The notes: generated by a model from the letters alone, not told the origin. A stretch of DNA of 16,465 nt from Dysgonamonadaceae bacterium (GCA_031258895.1 JAIRMF010000010.1:1-16465), one strand, 5' to 3'; positions 7,170-15,702 are shown, counted from the stretch's first letter. Made by a program: numbers and translations.

Positions 7170-7991
7170 TTAATTGTTCGTCTTGAGAAAATTTTCATAC
7201 GCTCCAATGCCGTTTTTCAGCATTACGTCTACTCCCTGACTTGTGATCGTACCGCCGGAGATACCATCGACATAATCCTGACCCTGTACGGTCTTGCCTG
7301 TTTTAACGATTGCAACGGAGACGAATTTGCCGGAAGTGTCGAAGAAGTGTTTGCCTTTGAACTTATTGCTAAATTCGGCACTTTCTATTTCCGCTCCCAA
7401 TCCCGGCGTCTCGCTTTCGTGTCCGAATGAAGCTCCGTAAACGGTGTTGCGGTCATCGTCAAAAGAGATAAAGCCCCAGAGCGGCCCCCACAAACCCGAA
7501 CCTCTCATCGAGAGTACGTATTTCTTTTGCCCACCGACTGTGGCTTCAAATACCGGATAACACTGTTCTGCTTCCGGCAGTCTAAGGACTGCATCGAGTT
7601 TGGTGAAGAAAGCGTCGCCTTCCGTTTTTTGCCCCTGCACATCGACGAGATATGAAGCGGTAATATATTCGTTATACAAATCTTCCGCCGTCTTGTTGGT
7701 TGAACTGATGTTGAGTGAGGCAAGTATCTGCCGTTTTTTGTCTGTGCTTTCGTTGCGTTTTTGACGTTCTCCAAGAACCTGCGCGGTTACGGCAAGCATC
7801 ACCGCTACCAGCACAACAATAACCGATGCATAGAGGATGGTATAGACATTTCCTTCACGATTGAACCTTTTTCGGTTTTCGGTTTTTATTTCTTCAAATT
7901 CCGATGCCGGGGCTTTGCAGACGGGGCAAATATCGGGCGGTGTATCGCCTTCATGAATATAGCCGCAAATTTTGCATCTGTATTTTTTCAT
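7170..7991 (-). CDS. nqrC: Na+-NQR subunit C with an N-terminal rubredoxin-like domain
   Basis: NqrC carries covalently bound FMN in the electron path of Na+-NQR. The last 225 or so residues are standard: a cytoplasmic N-side, one membrane helix (about 49-71), a periplasmic FMN_bind domain, and the flavinylation motif SGGT with acceptor Thr248 (consensus SGAT). The preceding 46 residues are extra. They read KYRCKICGYIHEGDTPPD then CPVCKAP, with cysteines 6, 9, 22 and 25 (CX2C-X12-CX2C), closely resembling the short rubredoxin-like domain at the end of rubrerythrins, which binds one Fe in Fe(Cys)4. The ORF is continuous and the ATG lies 6 bases after the nqrB stop. A later Met (M65) falls inside the membrane helix, so the long start is the only sensible one. 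The domain would face the cytoplasm beside NqrF. At 273 residues the protein is longer than the usual roughly 230-260. Confidence 0.95.
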   Translation of the reverse strand: MKKYRCKICGYIHEGDTPPDICPVCKAPASEFEEIKTENRKRFNREGNVYTILYASVIVVLVAVMLAVTAQVLGERQKRNESTDKKRQILASLNISSTNKTAEDLYNEYITASYLVDVQGQKTEGDAFFTKLDAVLRLPEAEQCYPVFEATVGGQKKYVLSMRGSGLWGPLWGFISFDDDRNTVYGASFGHESETPGLGAEIESAEFSNKFKGKHFFDTSGKFVSVAIVKTGKTVQGQDYVDGISGGTITSQGVDVMLKNGIGAYENFLKTNN

Positions 7992-7997
7992 TATTAA

Positions 7998-9191
7998 TTA
8001 TCGTTTGTTTATTCGTTTCAACCTCCTTTTTACATTTCCTTCCACCACAACATGGTCAATAAGCGGAGCGAAAGAATTCATCAACAGGATTGCGAGCATC
8101 ATTCCTTCGGGATAACCGGGATTGAGTATTCGGATGAGGATTGCGAGCGTACCGGTAAGGAACCCGAAGATGTATTTTCCATTGCGGGTACGGCAGGAGG
8201 TTACCGGGTCCGTTGCCATAAACACCGCTCCGAAGGCAAAGCCACCGAGCAGAATATGTTCAAATGGCGGGATCTGCATTGAAGGTGTTGTACCGATAAC
8301 ATTAAAAATCTGAGCAGTGACCACACCGCCGACAAATACCGACAACATGATACGCCAGTTTGCGATACCGGTTGTTATGAGGATTATCGCACCGATAAGG
8401 ATGCAGAGTTTGGATGTTTCGCCGATCGAACCTGGAATCAACCCGAGGAACATATCCCATTGAGATAGCGTGTTGCCGATTGTATCTGTTATTTGGACTG
8501 ATTGTGTTGCCGTACCGATCTGTCCGAGCGGTGTTGCGCCTGAGAATGCGTCTGTTATTTTTCCTGCGCCGAATCCGAGGACACTGTCGGTACGCACGAA
8601 TACGGATTCTCCCGATATTTTTGACGGGTAGGCGAAAAACAGGAAGGCTCTGGTTACTAGTGCAACGTTCCATACGTTGAAGCCTGTTCCACCAAACGCT
8701 TCTTTTGCGAAGATTACGGCGAAAGCCGTTGCGACCGCTATCATCCATAAGGGGGTATCGATCGATACGACAAGTGGAATAAGGAGTCCGGAGACGAGGA
8801 ATCCTTCTTGTATTTCTTCGCCTTTCAACTGTGCGACGGTAAATTCTATTCCGAGCCCCACGAGATATGAGACGATAACTATCGGCATAACCGAGAGGAA
8901 TCCGAAGAGGAATGTTGTCTGGAAGTCGGGATATTGTCCGAGCGCTTGGTAGTGTTGGTATCCTGCGTTGTACATTCCGAAGAGCAGGCAGGGTAGGAGT
9001 GCGATGATCACTATCGTCATCGTTCGTTTCGAGTCGTTTGCGTCATGGATATGTACTCCTGTTTTGGATGTTGTATTTGGTACGAAGAGGAATGTTTCCA
9101 GTCCTTCGAATACGGAGCGGAATGTGTGCCATCGTCCGCCTTGTTCGAAGTTGGGTTTAATTTTGTCTATATATTTTCTCAGGAAATTCAT
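7998..9191 (-). CDS. nqrB: Na+-translocating NADH:quinone reductase subunit B
   Basis: NqrB is the main Na+-translocating and quinone-reducing membrane subunit. It holds a covalent FMN and non-covalent riboflavin. The 397 residues show a soluble N-terminal stretch with KPNFEQGGRWHTFRSVFEGLETFLFVP, then about nine to ten helices, the conserved EEIQEGFLVSGLLIPL at 125-140, and the flavinylation motif SGAT with Thr220. The C-terminus holds FMATDPVTSCRTRNGKYIFG and NPGYPEGMM, both characteristic. It begins 3 bases after the nqrA stop. The length is close to the roughly 400-415 of relatives. No anomaly is seen. Confidence 0.98.
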   Translation of the reverse strand: MNFLRKYIDKIKPNFEQGGRWHTFRSVFEGLETFLFVPNTTSKTGVHIHDANDSKRTMTIVIIALLPCLLFGMYNAGYQHYQALGQYPDFQTTFLFGFLSVMPIVIVSYLVGLGIEFTVAQLKGEEIQEGFLVSGLLIPLVVSIDTPLWMIAVATAFAVIFAKEAFGGTGFNVWNVALVTRAFLFFAYPSKISGESVFVRTDSVLGFGAGKITDAFSGATPLGQIGTATQSVQITDTIGNTLSQWDMFLGLIPGSIGETSKLCILIGAIILITTGIANWRIMLSVFVGGVVTAQIFNVIGTTPSMQIPPFEHILLGGFAFGAVFMATDPVTSCRTRNGKYIFGFLTGTLAILIRILNPGYPEGMMLAILLMNSFAPLIDHVVVEGNVKRRLKRINKR

Positions 9192-9194
9192 ATT

Positions 9195-10559
9195 TCAGTT
9201 CATTTCTTTATAGAGTTTGTCAAGTCCTTCGCGCACTATTTTTTGCAGTTCCATTTTTGATGTATCTACAAATTCGCAGAGTGCGAAGTCTTCGGGCGCG
9301 ACCTCGTATATACCCAGGTTTTCCATTTTTTCTATATTGGAAGTTATTATTGCTCTGATGAGGTATTCGGGCAGTATGTCATCCATTGGGAACACTTTAT
9401 CCCATTCTTCGGACATAATCATTGCCCGTTTTCCGCCTTTTATGCGGGCGTCTATTGAGTATTCGCGACGTCGGAAGATATCTATGATACGCGAGATGAA
9501 ACTTGTGGAGACCGAGTACTTGTTTATTCCTGGCGATATCCATCCTAAGAATTCGTTTTTGTTGTTTCCTTCCGGGATGACGGTTATGCAGTTGTCGCCG
9601 TAGCGGAGGTAGCCTTGCGCACCTATATTTGTACCTGTCAGCACGTTTCCGCTTATTATTCGCAGGTATTTTTCGTCGGAAGCGAGGCGATTTTTCAGCC
9701 ATTCGTTTATGGCGACGCCGGGCAGTGTTTTGAAGTAGCGTCGTTCGTTTGGTTTTACTTCCGGGCCTGTGAGTGCGACGGGGCGGTTTAGGTCTATGGC
9801 GCCGTTTTTCATGAATTGTCCGATGTATGCGACTGCTTGCAGGTCTGTTGTCCAGACTGTTTCGCCTTTGTTTATGGGTTTTATGCGATTGATTTGGAGG
9901 CCGGCGTTACCGGCGGGATGTGGTCCGTTGAATTCCACTATTTCGACATTTTTTGCTTTTCTGAGGGCGGTATTTTTTATTTTGTTGTTTATTGCGAGGT
10001 ATATTTTTCCGGGTGTAAGGCTTGCGAGGGTGTTGAGGCCGCATTGGAATTCTTCTTCCTGTTTTTTTATTATGAAATCCGGGTTTGGCGCGAGGGGTGC
10101 TGAGGAGAAAGCGGAGACGAAGATATCTCTTGGGACGTCGGTTGGGTTTGCTATTATGTCGTACGGTCGTTGTTTGATGAATGCGAACAGTCCTGCCTGG
10201 GCGAGTATTTCTTTAATTTTTTCCGGTGTTTTTGCGTTTGCGGTATTGAATTTTATTTGGTCATTTTTGCCGTCGTTATGTATTGTGATATTTATCAGTC
10301 GTCTTTTTTCTCCTCTGTTTACTGCTGTTATTGTTCCGCTTACGGGGGATACGATTTTCATGTACGGGCGGTATTTGTCATAGAGCAGGGGCGATCCTAT
10401 TTTGACGGTATCTTTTTCTTTTACGGCTGTTTTTGCTGTGAATCCTGGGAAGTCGTCGGGGTGGACGGCGTAGTTTTGCGACGATATGTTTTCGGTTTCG
10501 GTTTGCCGCGGGCTTCCCGACAGTTTGACGTCCAGGCCTTTTTTTATTTTTACGGTCAT
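9195..10559 (-). CDS. nqrA: Na+-translocating NADH:quinone reductase subunit A
   Basis: NqrA is the peripheral cytoplasmic subunit, structurally related to RnfC, that docks on NqrB and contributes to quinone binding. From the chosen start (MTVKIKKGLDVKLSG) it is 454 residues, near the usual 445-450. It has a barrel-sandwich segment (MKIVSPVSGTI), the conserved GPHPAGNAGLQI, ALTGPEVK and a C-terminal ALCEFVDTSKMELQKIVREGLD. An in-frame ATG 24 codons earlier at 10631 was rejected because the residues it adds are not NqrA-like and it lies within the promoter's -33 region. This is the first gene of the operon, transcribed divergently from cca. Confidence 0.97.
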   Translation of the reverse strand: MTVKIKKGLDVKLSGSPRQTETENISSQNYAVHPDDFPGFTAKTAVKEKDTVKIGSPLLYDKYRPYMKIVSPVSGTITAVNRGEKRRLINITIHNDGKNDQIKFNTANAKTPEKIKEILAQAGLFAFIKQRPYDIIANPTDVPRDIFVSAFSSAPLAPNPDFIIKKQEEEFQCGLNTLASLTPGKIYLAINNKIKNTALRKAKNVEIVEFNGPHPAGNAGLQINRIKPINKGETVWTTDLQAVAYIGQFMKNGAIDLNRPVALTGPEVKPNERRYFKTLPGVAINEWLKNRLASDEKYLRIISGNVLTGTNIGAQGYLRYGDNCITVIPEGNNKNEFLGWISPGINKYSVSTSFISRIIDIFRRREYSIDARIKGGKRAMIMSEEWDKVFPMDDILPEYLIRAIITSNIEKMENLGIYEVAPEDFALCEFVDTSKMELQKIVREGLDKLYKEMN

Positions 10560-10598
10560 ATATTTGTATGTGTGGGTGGGTGGTTTTGAAATCCGGCA

Positions 10599-10631
10599 CA
10601 AAGATACCACTAATAATTGGAAATTGGCCAA
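10599..10631 (-). promoter_or_regulatory. Putative promoter of the nqr operon, overlapping a palindrome
   Basis: On the minus strand TTG at 10631-10629 is followed after 22 bases by TATCTTTG (10606-10599), a full match to TAnnTTTG. The nqrA ATG lies 39 bases downstream. The -33 region sits inside a perfect 10-base palindrome, attggccaat (10623-10632), which could be an operator, though short palindromes also arise by chance. Confidence 0.6.
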
Positions 10632-10702
10632 TCGGACTGCATTTTATTTTTATAGATCTACAAAACGGGCCGTTTTTTGGGTGAAACATGCGACATGCAG
10701 TG

Positions 10703-10891
10703 AGTAGCGCATTAATATTAATGAGGAGCGCACTAACATTGATGAGTAGCGCATTAATATTAATGAGTAGCGCATTAATATTAATGAGAAGCGCATTAAC
10801 ATTAATGAGAAGCACATTAATATTAATTAGAAGCGCATTAACATTAATGAGAAGCGCACTAGTAATAATGAGAAGCGCACTAGTAATGACG
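10703..10891. repeat. 21-bp tandem repeat array (array A), nine units
   Basis: Nine contiguous 21-base units run with exact phase at 10703, 10724, 10745, 10766, 10787, 10808, 10829, 10850 and 10871. The core is agcgcattaatattaatg. Units 1, 3, 4 and 6 contain the perfect 12-base palindrome attaatattaat; units 5 and 7 read attaacattaat; units 2, 8 and 9 diverge more, the last two containing actagt. The array fills most of the gap between the divergent nqrA and cca promoters. Twenty-one bases is two B-DNA turns, so all units face the same side. Open frames across it on both strands follow from a stop-free unit whose length is a multiple of three. Confidence 0.95.
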
Positions 10892-10931
10892 TGGGATTTT
10901 CTTTACCTCCGGAAACATAATTTCGTGTTTA

Positions 10932-10963
10932 TTTGTTATTGAATATCATTCTGCGTAATTTTG
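10932..10963 (+). promoter_or_regulatory. Putative Bacteroidetes promoter of cca
   Basis: TTTG at 10932-10935, a 20-base spacer, and TAATTTTG at 10956-10963 match the Bacteroidetes -33/-7 consensus very well. The ATG at 11009 is 45 bases downstream of the -7 element. The possible TTG start at 10961 falls inside the -7 box, which decides against it. Confidence 0.7.
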
Positions 10964-11008
10964 CACGCCGAAATCAAACTGTGTTATCCATTCGAATTTT
11001 ATTTATTT

Positions 11009-12445
11009 ATGATTTCCGAATTTCCCGAAATACAAAAAAAGATGCAGGGCAAGGTATTCGAAATCCTGCGTGAAGCTGCCGACAGTCTCGGCGTTGAGGC
11101 GTATGTTATAGGTGGTTACGTTCGTGATATTTTTCTCCGCCGGGAATCGAAAGACATTGACGTCGTCTGCACAGGAAGCGGTATCGCACTTGCCGAAGCG
11201 GTCAGGAAGGCTCTCGGACGAAACGCAAAACTGTCGGTATTCAAAAACTTCGGTACAGCGCATATCGACTGTCGTGATTTAGAGATCGAATTTGTCGGCG
11301 CCAGGAAAGAATCCTATTCCCGCAACTCACGTAACCCGATCGTAGAGGACGGTACATTGGAGGATGACCTCTGCCGTCGCGATTTTACAATAAACACCCT
11401 CGCCGTCAGGCTCAACAGCGACGGATTCGGCTCCCTCACAGACCGCTTCGGGGCCCTCGACGACCTGCAAACCCTCACCATCCGCACGCCATTAGACCCC
11501 GACATAACATTTTGCGACGACCCTTTGAGAATGTTCCGCGCCATCCGTTTCGCATCACAGCTCGGCTTCTTCATAGAGTCCGGAACCTTCGAAGCCATCG
11601 AACGTAATGTCGCCCGTGCGGGTATTGTTTCCATGGAACGTATCACGGAGGAATTAAATAAGATAGTGACGTCTCCCCGTCCCTCGGTAGGTTTTGAACT
11701 GTTGGAACAGACCGGCCTGCTTGACGTCGTTTTGCCCGAACTTACGGCCCTCAAAGGCGTCGAAAACAGAGAAGGAATCGGGCATAAGGACAATTTCTCC
11801 CACTCTTTGAAAGTGCTTGACAATCTTGCCTTGGTGAGTAATGATCTTAGGTTACGTTGGGCGGCGCTTTTACACGACGTCGGTAAGCCTGGCAGCAAAC
11901 GTTTCGACCCAAAGTTCGGATGGACGTTCCATTCCCACGAATATATCGGGATGAAGATGTTGAGAGGTATTTTTACCCGTCTGAAACTCCCTTTAGGCGA
12001 CAACCTCAAATACACAGAGATGCTTATCGGCCTGCATATGCGCCCGATATCTCTCTCTGACGAAGGAGTTACCGATTCTGCGGTACGGAGGTTATTGTTT
12101 GAGGCCGGGGACGGTATTGATGACCTGATGTTGCTTTGCGAAGCCGACATCACATCCAAAAATTCGGAAAAGGTGAAGCGCTTTTTACACAATTTCGGCG
12201 TAGTACGTACCAAGTTGAAGGAAATTGAGGAGAAAGATCGCCTGCGTAACTTCCGACCGCCTGTTGACGGACTGGAGATAATGGAGATGTTCTCCCTCCC
12301 TCCCGGACGAATCGTAGGGGAACTGAAAACTGCCGTCAAAGACGCTGTGCTTGACGGTCTGATTCCTAACGAATACGAGGCCGCCCGCGGTTTTTTGATA
12401 AAGCTCGCCGAAGAAAAGGGACTGACAAAAACCAAAAACTCCTGA
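11009..12445 (+). CDS. cca: CCA tRNA nucleotidyltransferase / poly(A) polymerase family protein with HD domain
   Basis: This enzyme adds or repairs the 3' CCA end of tRNAs in the cytoplasm using CTP and ATP, although class II relatives can be poly(A) polymerases. The 478 residues contain the nucleotidyltransferase head with IGGYVRD (34-40) and metal-binding D49/D51 in KDIDVV, the RRDFTINTLAVR motif (123-134), DPLRMFRAIRFASQLGF (171-187), and an HD phosphohydrolase domain with H265 and LLHDVGKP (H289/D290). This order matches Bacteroidetes family members of similar length. The ATG at 11009 (MISEFPEIQKK) was chosen over an upstream TTG that would lie in the promoter. It is transcribed alone, divergently from nqrA. 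No terminator was recognised after it. Confidence 0.92.
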   Translation: MISEFPEIQKKMQGKVFEILREAADSLGVEAYVIGGYVRDIFLRRESKDIDVVCTGSGIALAEAVRKALGRNAKLSVFKNFGTAHIDCRDLEIEFVGARKESYSRNSRNPIVEDGTLEDDLCRRDFTINTLAVRLNSDGFGSLTDRFGALDDLQTLTIRTPLDPDITFCDDPLRMFRAIRFASQLGFFIESGTFEAIERNVARAGIVSMERITEELNKIVTSPRPSVGFELLEQTGLLDVVLPELTALKGVENREGIGHKDNFSHSLKVLDNLALVSNDLRLRWAALLHDVGKPGSKRFDPKFGWTFHSHEYIGMKMLRGIFTRLKLPLGDNLKYTEMLIGLHMRPISLSDEGVTDSAVRRLLFEAGDGIDDLMLLCEADITSKNSEKVKRFLHNFGVVRTKLKEIEEKDRLRNFRPPVDGLEIMEMFSLPPGRIVGELKTAVKDAVLDGLIPNEYEAARGFLIKLAEEKGLTKTKNS

Positions 12446-12539
12446 ATTATTGACCAAGACTGTCCCGAAAAAAAAACTTGCCGGGATAAGAGAACTTGAC
12501 AACCAAAGATTTATTTTTCGTTAATCTTTCGTTTGTTGT

Positions 12540-12570
12540 TTTGCCGAAATAAAAATATTGCTTAAATTCG
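12540..12570 (+). promoter_or_regulatory. Putative promoter of the large surface-protein gene
   Basis: TTTG at 12540-12543, a 19-base spacer and TAAATTCG at 12563-12570 resemble the Bacteroidetes consensus with one mismatch in the -7 box. The ATG at 12631 lies 60 bases downstream, after a very AT-rich leader. The whole 12446-12630 gap is AT-rich and holds no other gene. This is moderate evidence only. Confidence 0.4.
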
Positions 12571-12630
12571 CATGTTTTTATAAAGATTTATTAGTTCTTT
12601 TTATTGTTCAACCATTTAATTTCATTTTCT

Positions 12631-15600
12631 ATGAGGTACAGATTATTGTTCATGACGCTCGCCGTATTTATCACGGCTGGAGCGTATTGTGCGGCAGTTG
12701 TGGGGAGGGTTATCACCGTCGCCTCGACGAATGACTCCGGTACGGGCACTTTTCGCCAGGCGGTTTCGGACGCTTCGACCGGAGACACGATTATTTTCGA
12801 CGCGTCCTTAGAGGGCGCCACGATTACGCTGGAAAGTTCGGTCAGGATCGAACGGAATCTCACTGTCAGGGGCGGCGGGCAAACGTTTGTTCCGAAGTCG
12901 GAGGGCTATCCGGCGATTTTTATTCCCAATGGCAGTGATATTTCCGGCGGTACGGATGGGGATGCGGAGCCGGTGACGGTTTTTAGCCGCTTACGGTTCG
13001 ACGGTTTCAGGAATACAACGGAAAGGCAAGGCCGCGGCGGCGCAATATCCTCGGGGAAGACGGGGACGCTAAAGCTGTACTCGTGTATTTTCTCGAATAA
13101 CTCGGCAAATGACGAAGGGATGGCGGTTTCGAAAATCTGGGGACCCAACGGGCCGTCCTATGCGGACCGTTTTTTCGCCTATGGTTGCACGTTTTACAAC
13201 AATGGGTCGGGAGACGCCGTCCTTCTCCACGAAGAGTACCCCTGGGCGGCTGGAAATATCTTTTTCACGGCGGACGGATCGAAGGGTATCCGGTACGATC
13301 CTACGGTGACCTCCCAGCATTTCGTGAGGTACAACGTTTATAACTCGATACTTGTCGAGGGTAACATCGGAGAGACCAATGTGAAACTCACAGAGTGGCC
13401 GTTAGACGAAACGTTCCGTCCCGTGTCGTACGATGTGAAGATTTTGCCGGCCGATCTGAGCGAATTGCCCGACGATTACCCAAAGACGGATTTCTATGGC
13501 TTCGAAATAAAACCGGAGGGATACGCGGGGGCCGCACAGCTTGTGTGCTTTGACGACGAGGGAAAAGTTACGGAATGTGTGCCGGTCGATTTGACGGGCG
13601 TATCGCTGGCGGATTCCGAGGCGAGGATTTTCAGGGGCTACACGACGGTTCGCCTGATACCGGTGTTCACCCCTTCGAACGCGACAACCAGGAAAGTTAC
13701 CTGGTCGTCGGCTGACGAAACCGTCGCGACGGTTGATAAGGACGGCGTTGTGAGCGGCGTGTCGGCGGGGATGACGACGATTACCGTGACGACGGTGGAC
13801 GGGGGCTTCACGGCGGAGGCGATAATCACCGTTACCGAGCCCGACCCTTGCGTGTTCCGTTACGATCGCACCGGGTGGACGGCCAAGTGGGCAAGTTCGA
13901 GCCACAGGGAGAACGGGCCGGACTGTATGTTCGACGACGTCTATAACGATTCCCCAGGGTGGCATAACGCGGGCGGCTGTGGAGAGAATAAGTACGCCGA
14001 AACAATCGTCATAGACATGCAGGAGAATAAAGATATCGGAAAAGTCGTGTTCTATACCACCGGATACCAGTGCGACGCCTTAGTGTTCCTGTCCGATACC
14101 GAGGTGGAGCCGGTACATGACAGCGCAACCCCCGGCGGAGACCTCTATTACCCCGTCGGGAACTGGAATTGCCCCGAAAAGGCCGAAGATATTACGCCCC
14201 TGTACGAATGGTACGGCACAGGGGACGGCATGGGGAACGCCGTGCGCACCGAGATAGAGATTTCGGGCGAAAGGTCGGCGCGGTATGTCGTCATAGCGCT
14301 GCTCAATACCCGCGGCGGCGGTGCGGAAAACTATGGCGAATGGTACAGAAACATATCGGAGGTCGAGATATTCCGCCCGTGCACGCCGGTGGAAATTTTA
14401 CGCTGGGAAGTGGGCGCAGAGAACGTTCCGGACGTCGTCGCGACCCTCTCCGAAGACAGTACAATCCTTACCGTAAGCGGCAAAGGGGCGATAAAGGATT
14501 TCTCTATCTATGACGATAACGTCTATGTCGGCGGCGACGCCCCCTGGGTGGCCGAATTAATCTTCGGAGGGGATAACGGGGAGACGCTTATCGAGGCAAT
14601 ACGCAAACCGTACGCCGAAAAAATCGAAACGGTCATCGTCGAGGACGGCATAACAAAAGTCGGTTCCGCCTTCGGCTACGGAATAAGCAACCTGAACAGC
14701 CTCTCGCTCCCCGCAACAATAGACACGATCGGCGCGCGCGCCTTCTCGAACCACAGATTGCAGGCGGATACTTTATGGCTGCCGGAAGGTTTACGCTGTA
14801 TCGGCGATTATGCCTTCAAGGGACTCATACCGACCGTCAGCAGCTCGCCGGAGTTCAGAAGCAGCTACGAAATGAACGCCGTAAAATCCCTTGTATTACC
14901 CTCGACACTTGACAGTATCGGCGAGTACGCTTTCGATGGCTTAACGTTATTGGAGTCGATCTACAATCTCTCCGAAACGCCGCAAAAGCTCTCCGATAAA
15001 TCCGTCTTCGGGACGCTCGATACGGAAAAAACGACGCTCTATGTGCCGTATGGGAAACGCGATTCCTACGCGATGGCCGAAGTGTGGAAAGAGTTTCTTT
15101 CAATAGTCGAGTTGCCGGGCGTGATTCCCGCCGTGACACTGCCCTATGACTCCGGTGAGAGACTGTTTGTCGACGATACCCTTTCGTTTCTCACCGGAAG
15201 CTATCCCGATGCGCACAATGACGGCGTTGTGGCAGTCAAGTTCTCGGTCGATGCACCCGAAACACTGAGGATAAGCGTCGCGACGGGCTATGTGGCCTAC
15301 CTGTTCAATAGCGAATCCCTGACGGAGAAGGATTTGGTCTGGATGAACCTGAGGAAGGCACTCCCGACGGTTGATGCGGGCACATATTACTTGGTCGTGG
15401 ACGACTATCCGGTCGATAAGGAAGACGCGCTTCCCGAATCGTCCTTCGATGTAAGCCCCGAATACCGCCTGATAATCGAAAAAAGCATCACGGGAACAGG
15501 CAATATCGGCAAGGCCGTCAAGTCGATCGAGTATTTCGACCTCTTGGGCCGAACGGTCAACGGTAAGCCCAAAGGAATAGTTATCAAGCGCGTAAGGTAC

Positions 15601-15645
15601 GACGACGAAACCGTCAAAACAACAAAAGAGTACATCAAAGACTGA
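12631..15645 (+). CDS. Large exported multidomain surface protein (beta-helix, Ig-like, discoidin-like, BspA-type LRR)
   Basis: From the ATG at 12631 this is 1004 residues; an upstream TTG adds nine non-signal residues and was not used. Residues 1-22 form a signal peptide. Residues about 27-245 look like a right-handed beta-helix (TFRQAVSDASTGDTIIF, GGAISSGKTGTLKLYSCIFSNNSA). Residues 320-403 are a bacterial Ig-like (Big_2) domain (SLADSEARIFRGYTTVRLIP, TWSSADETVATVDKDGVVSGV). Residues about 405-582 resemble a discoidin/F5-F8 type C carbohydrate-binding fold. Residues about 590-828 are BspA-like leucine-rich repeats (SLSLPATIDTIGARAFSN, LVLPSTLDSIGEYAFDGL, ending LYVPYGKRDSY). The C-terminus (KSIEYFDLLGRTVNG...KGIVIKRVRYDDETVKT) resembles a T9SS sorting tail. 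Probable role: surface adhesion or glycan binding; no catalytic motif was recognised. GC content looks higher than that of the neighbouring genes, suggesting separate evolution or acquisition. A terminator follows. Confidence 0.85.
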   Translation: MRYRLLFMTLAVFITAGAYCAAVVGRVITVASTNDSGTGTFRQAVSDASTGDTIIFDASLEGATITLESSVRIERNLTVRGGGQTFVPKSEGYPAIFIPNGSDISGGTDGDAEPVTVFSRLRFDGFRNTTERQGRGGAISSGKTGTLKLYSCIFSNNSANDEGMAVSKIWGPNGPSYADRFFAYGCTFYNNGSGDAVLLHEEYPWAAGNIFFTADGSKGIRYDPTVTSQHFVRYNVYNSILVEGNIGETNVKLTEWPLDETFRPVSYDVKILPADLSELPDDYPKTDFYGFEIKPEGYAGAAQLVCFDDEGKVTECVPVDLTGVSLADSEARIFRGYTTVRLIPVFTPSNATTRKVTWSSADETVATVDKDGVVSGVSAGMTTITVTTVDGGFTAEAIITVTEPDPCVFRYDRTGWTAKWASSSHRENGPDCMFDDVYNDSPGWHNAGGCGENKYAETIVIDMQENKDIGKVVFYTTGYQCDALVFLSDTEVEPVHDSATPGGDLYYPVGNWNCPEKAEDITPLYEWYGTGDGMGNAVRTEIEISGERSARYVVIALLNTRGGGAENYGEWYRNISEVEIFRPCTPVEILRWEVGAENVPDVVATLSEDSTILTVSGKGAIKDFSIYDDNVYVGGDAPWVAELIFGGDNGETLIEAIRKPYAEKIETVIVEDGITKVGSAFGYGISNLNSLSLPATIDTIGARAFSNHRLQADTLWLPEGLRCIGDYAFKGLIPTVSSSPEFRSSYEMNAVKSLVLPSTLDSIGEYAFDGLTLLESIYNLSETPQKLSDKSVFGTLDTEKTTLYVPYGKRDSYAMAEVWKEFLSIVELPGVIPAVTLPYDSGERLFVDDTLSFLTGSYPDAHNDGVVAVKFSVDAPETLRISVATGYVAYLFNSESLTEKDLVWMNLRKALPTVDAGTYYLVVDDYPVDKEDALPESSFDVSPEYRLIIEKSITGTGNIGKAVKSIEYFDLLGRTVNGKPKGIVIKRVRYDDETVKTTKEYIKD

Positions 15646-15702
15646 GAAATAAACTCCGGACAGGATGTAATATCCTCCGAAAGGAAGATAAAAGTAACGA
15701 AG

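Noticed and set aside
10560..10631. Longer nqrA start at 10631
   Set aside because: The added 24 residues are not NqrA-like and lie over the -33/-7 promoter boxes.
10688..10942. Plus-strand 84-residue frame and overlapping minus frame with leucine-rich heptads across array A
   Set aside because: Both are translations of the tandem array and overlap the promoters of nqrA and cca; a stop-free 21-mer explains them.
10961..11008. TTG start for cca at 10961
   Set aside because: The TTG is part of the TAATTTTG -7 box; the ATG at 11009 gives a family-like N-terminus.
12455..12490. Possible terminator after cca (tcccg / cggga)
   Set aside because: Only five base pairs with a 14-base A-rich loop and no T tract.
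12604..12630. TTG start for the surface protein at 12604
   Set aside because: The ATG at 12631 begins a clean signal peptide (MRYRLLFMTLAVFITAGAYC).
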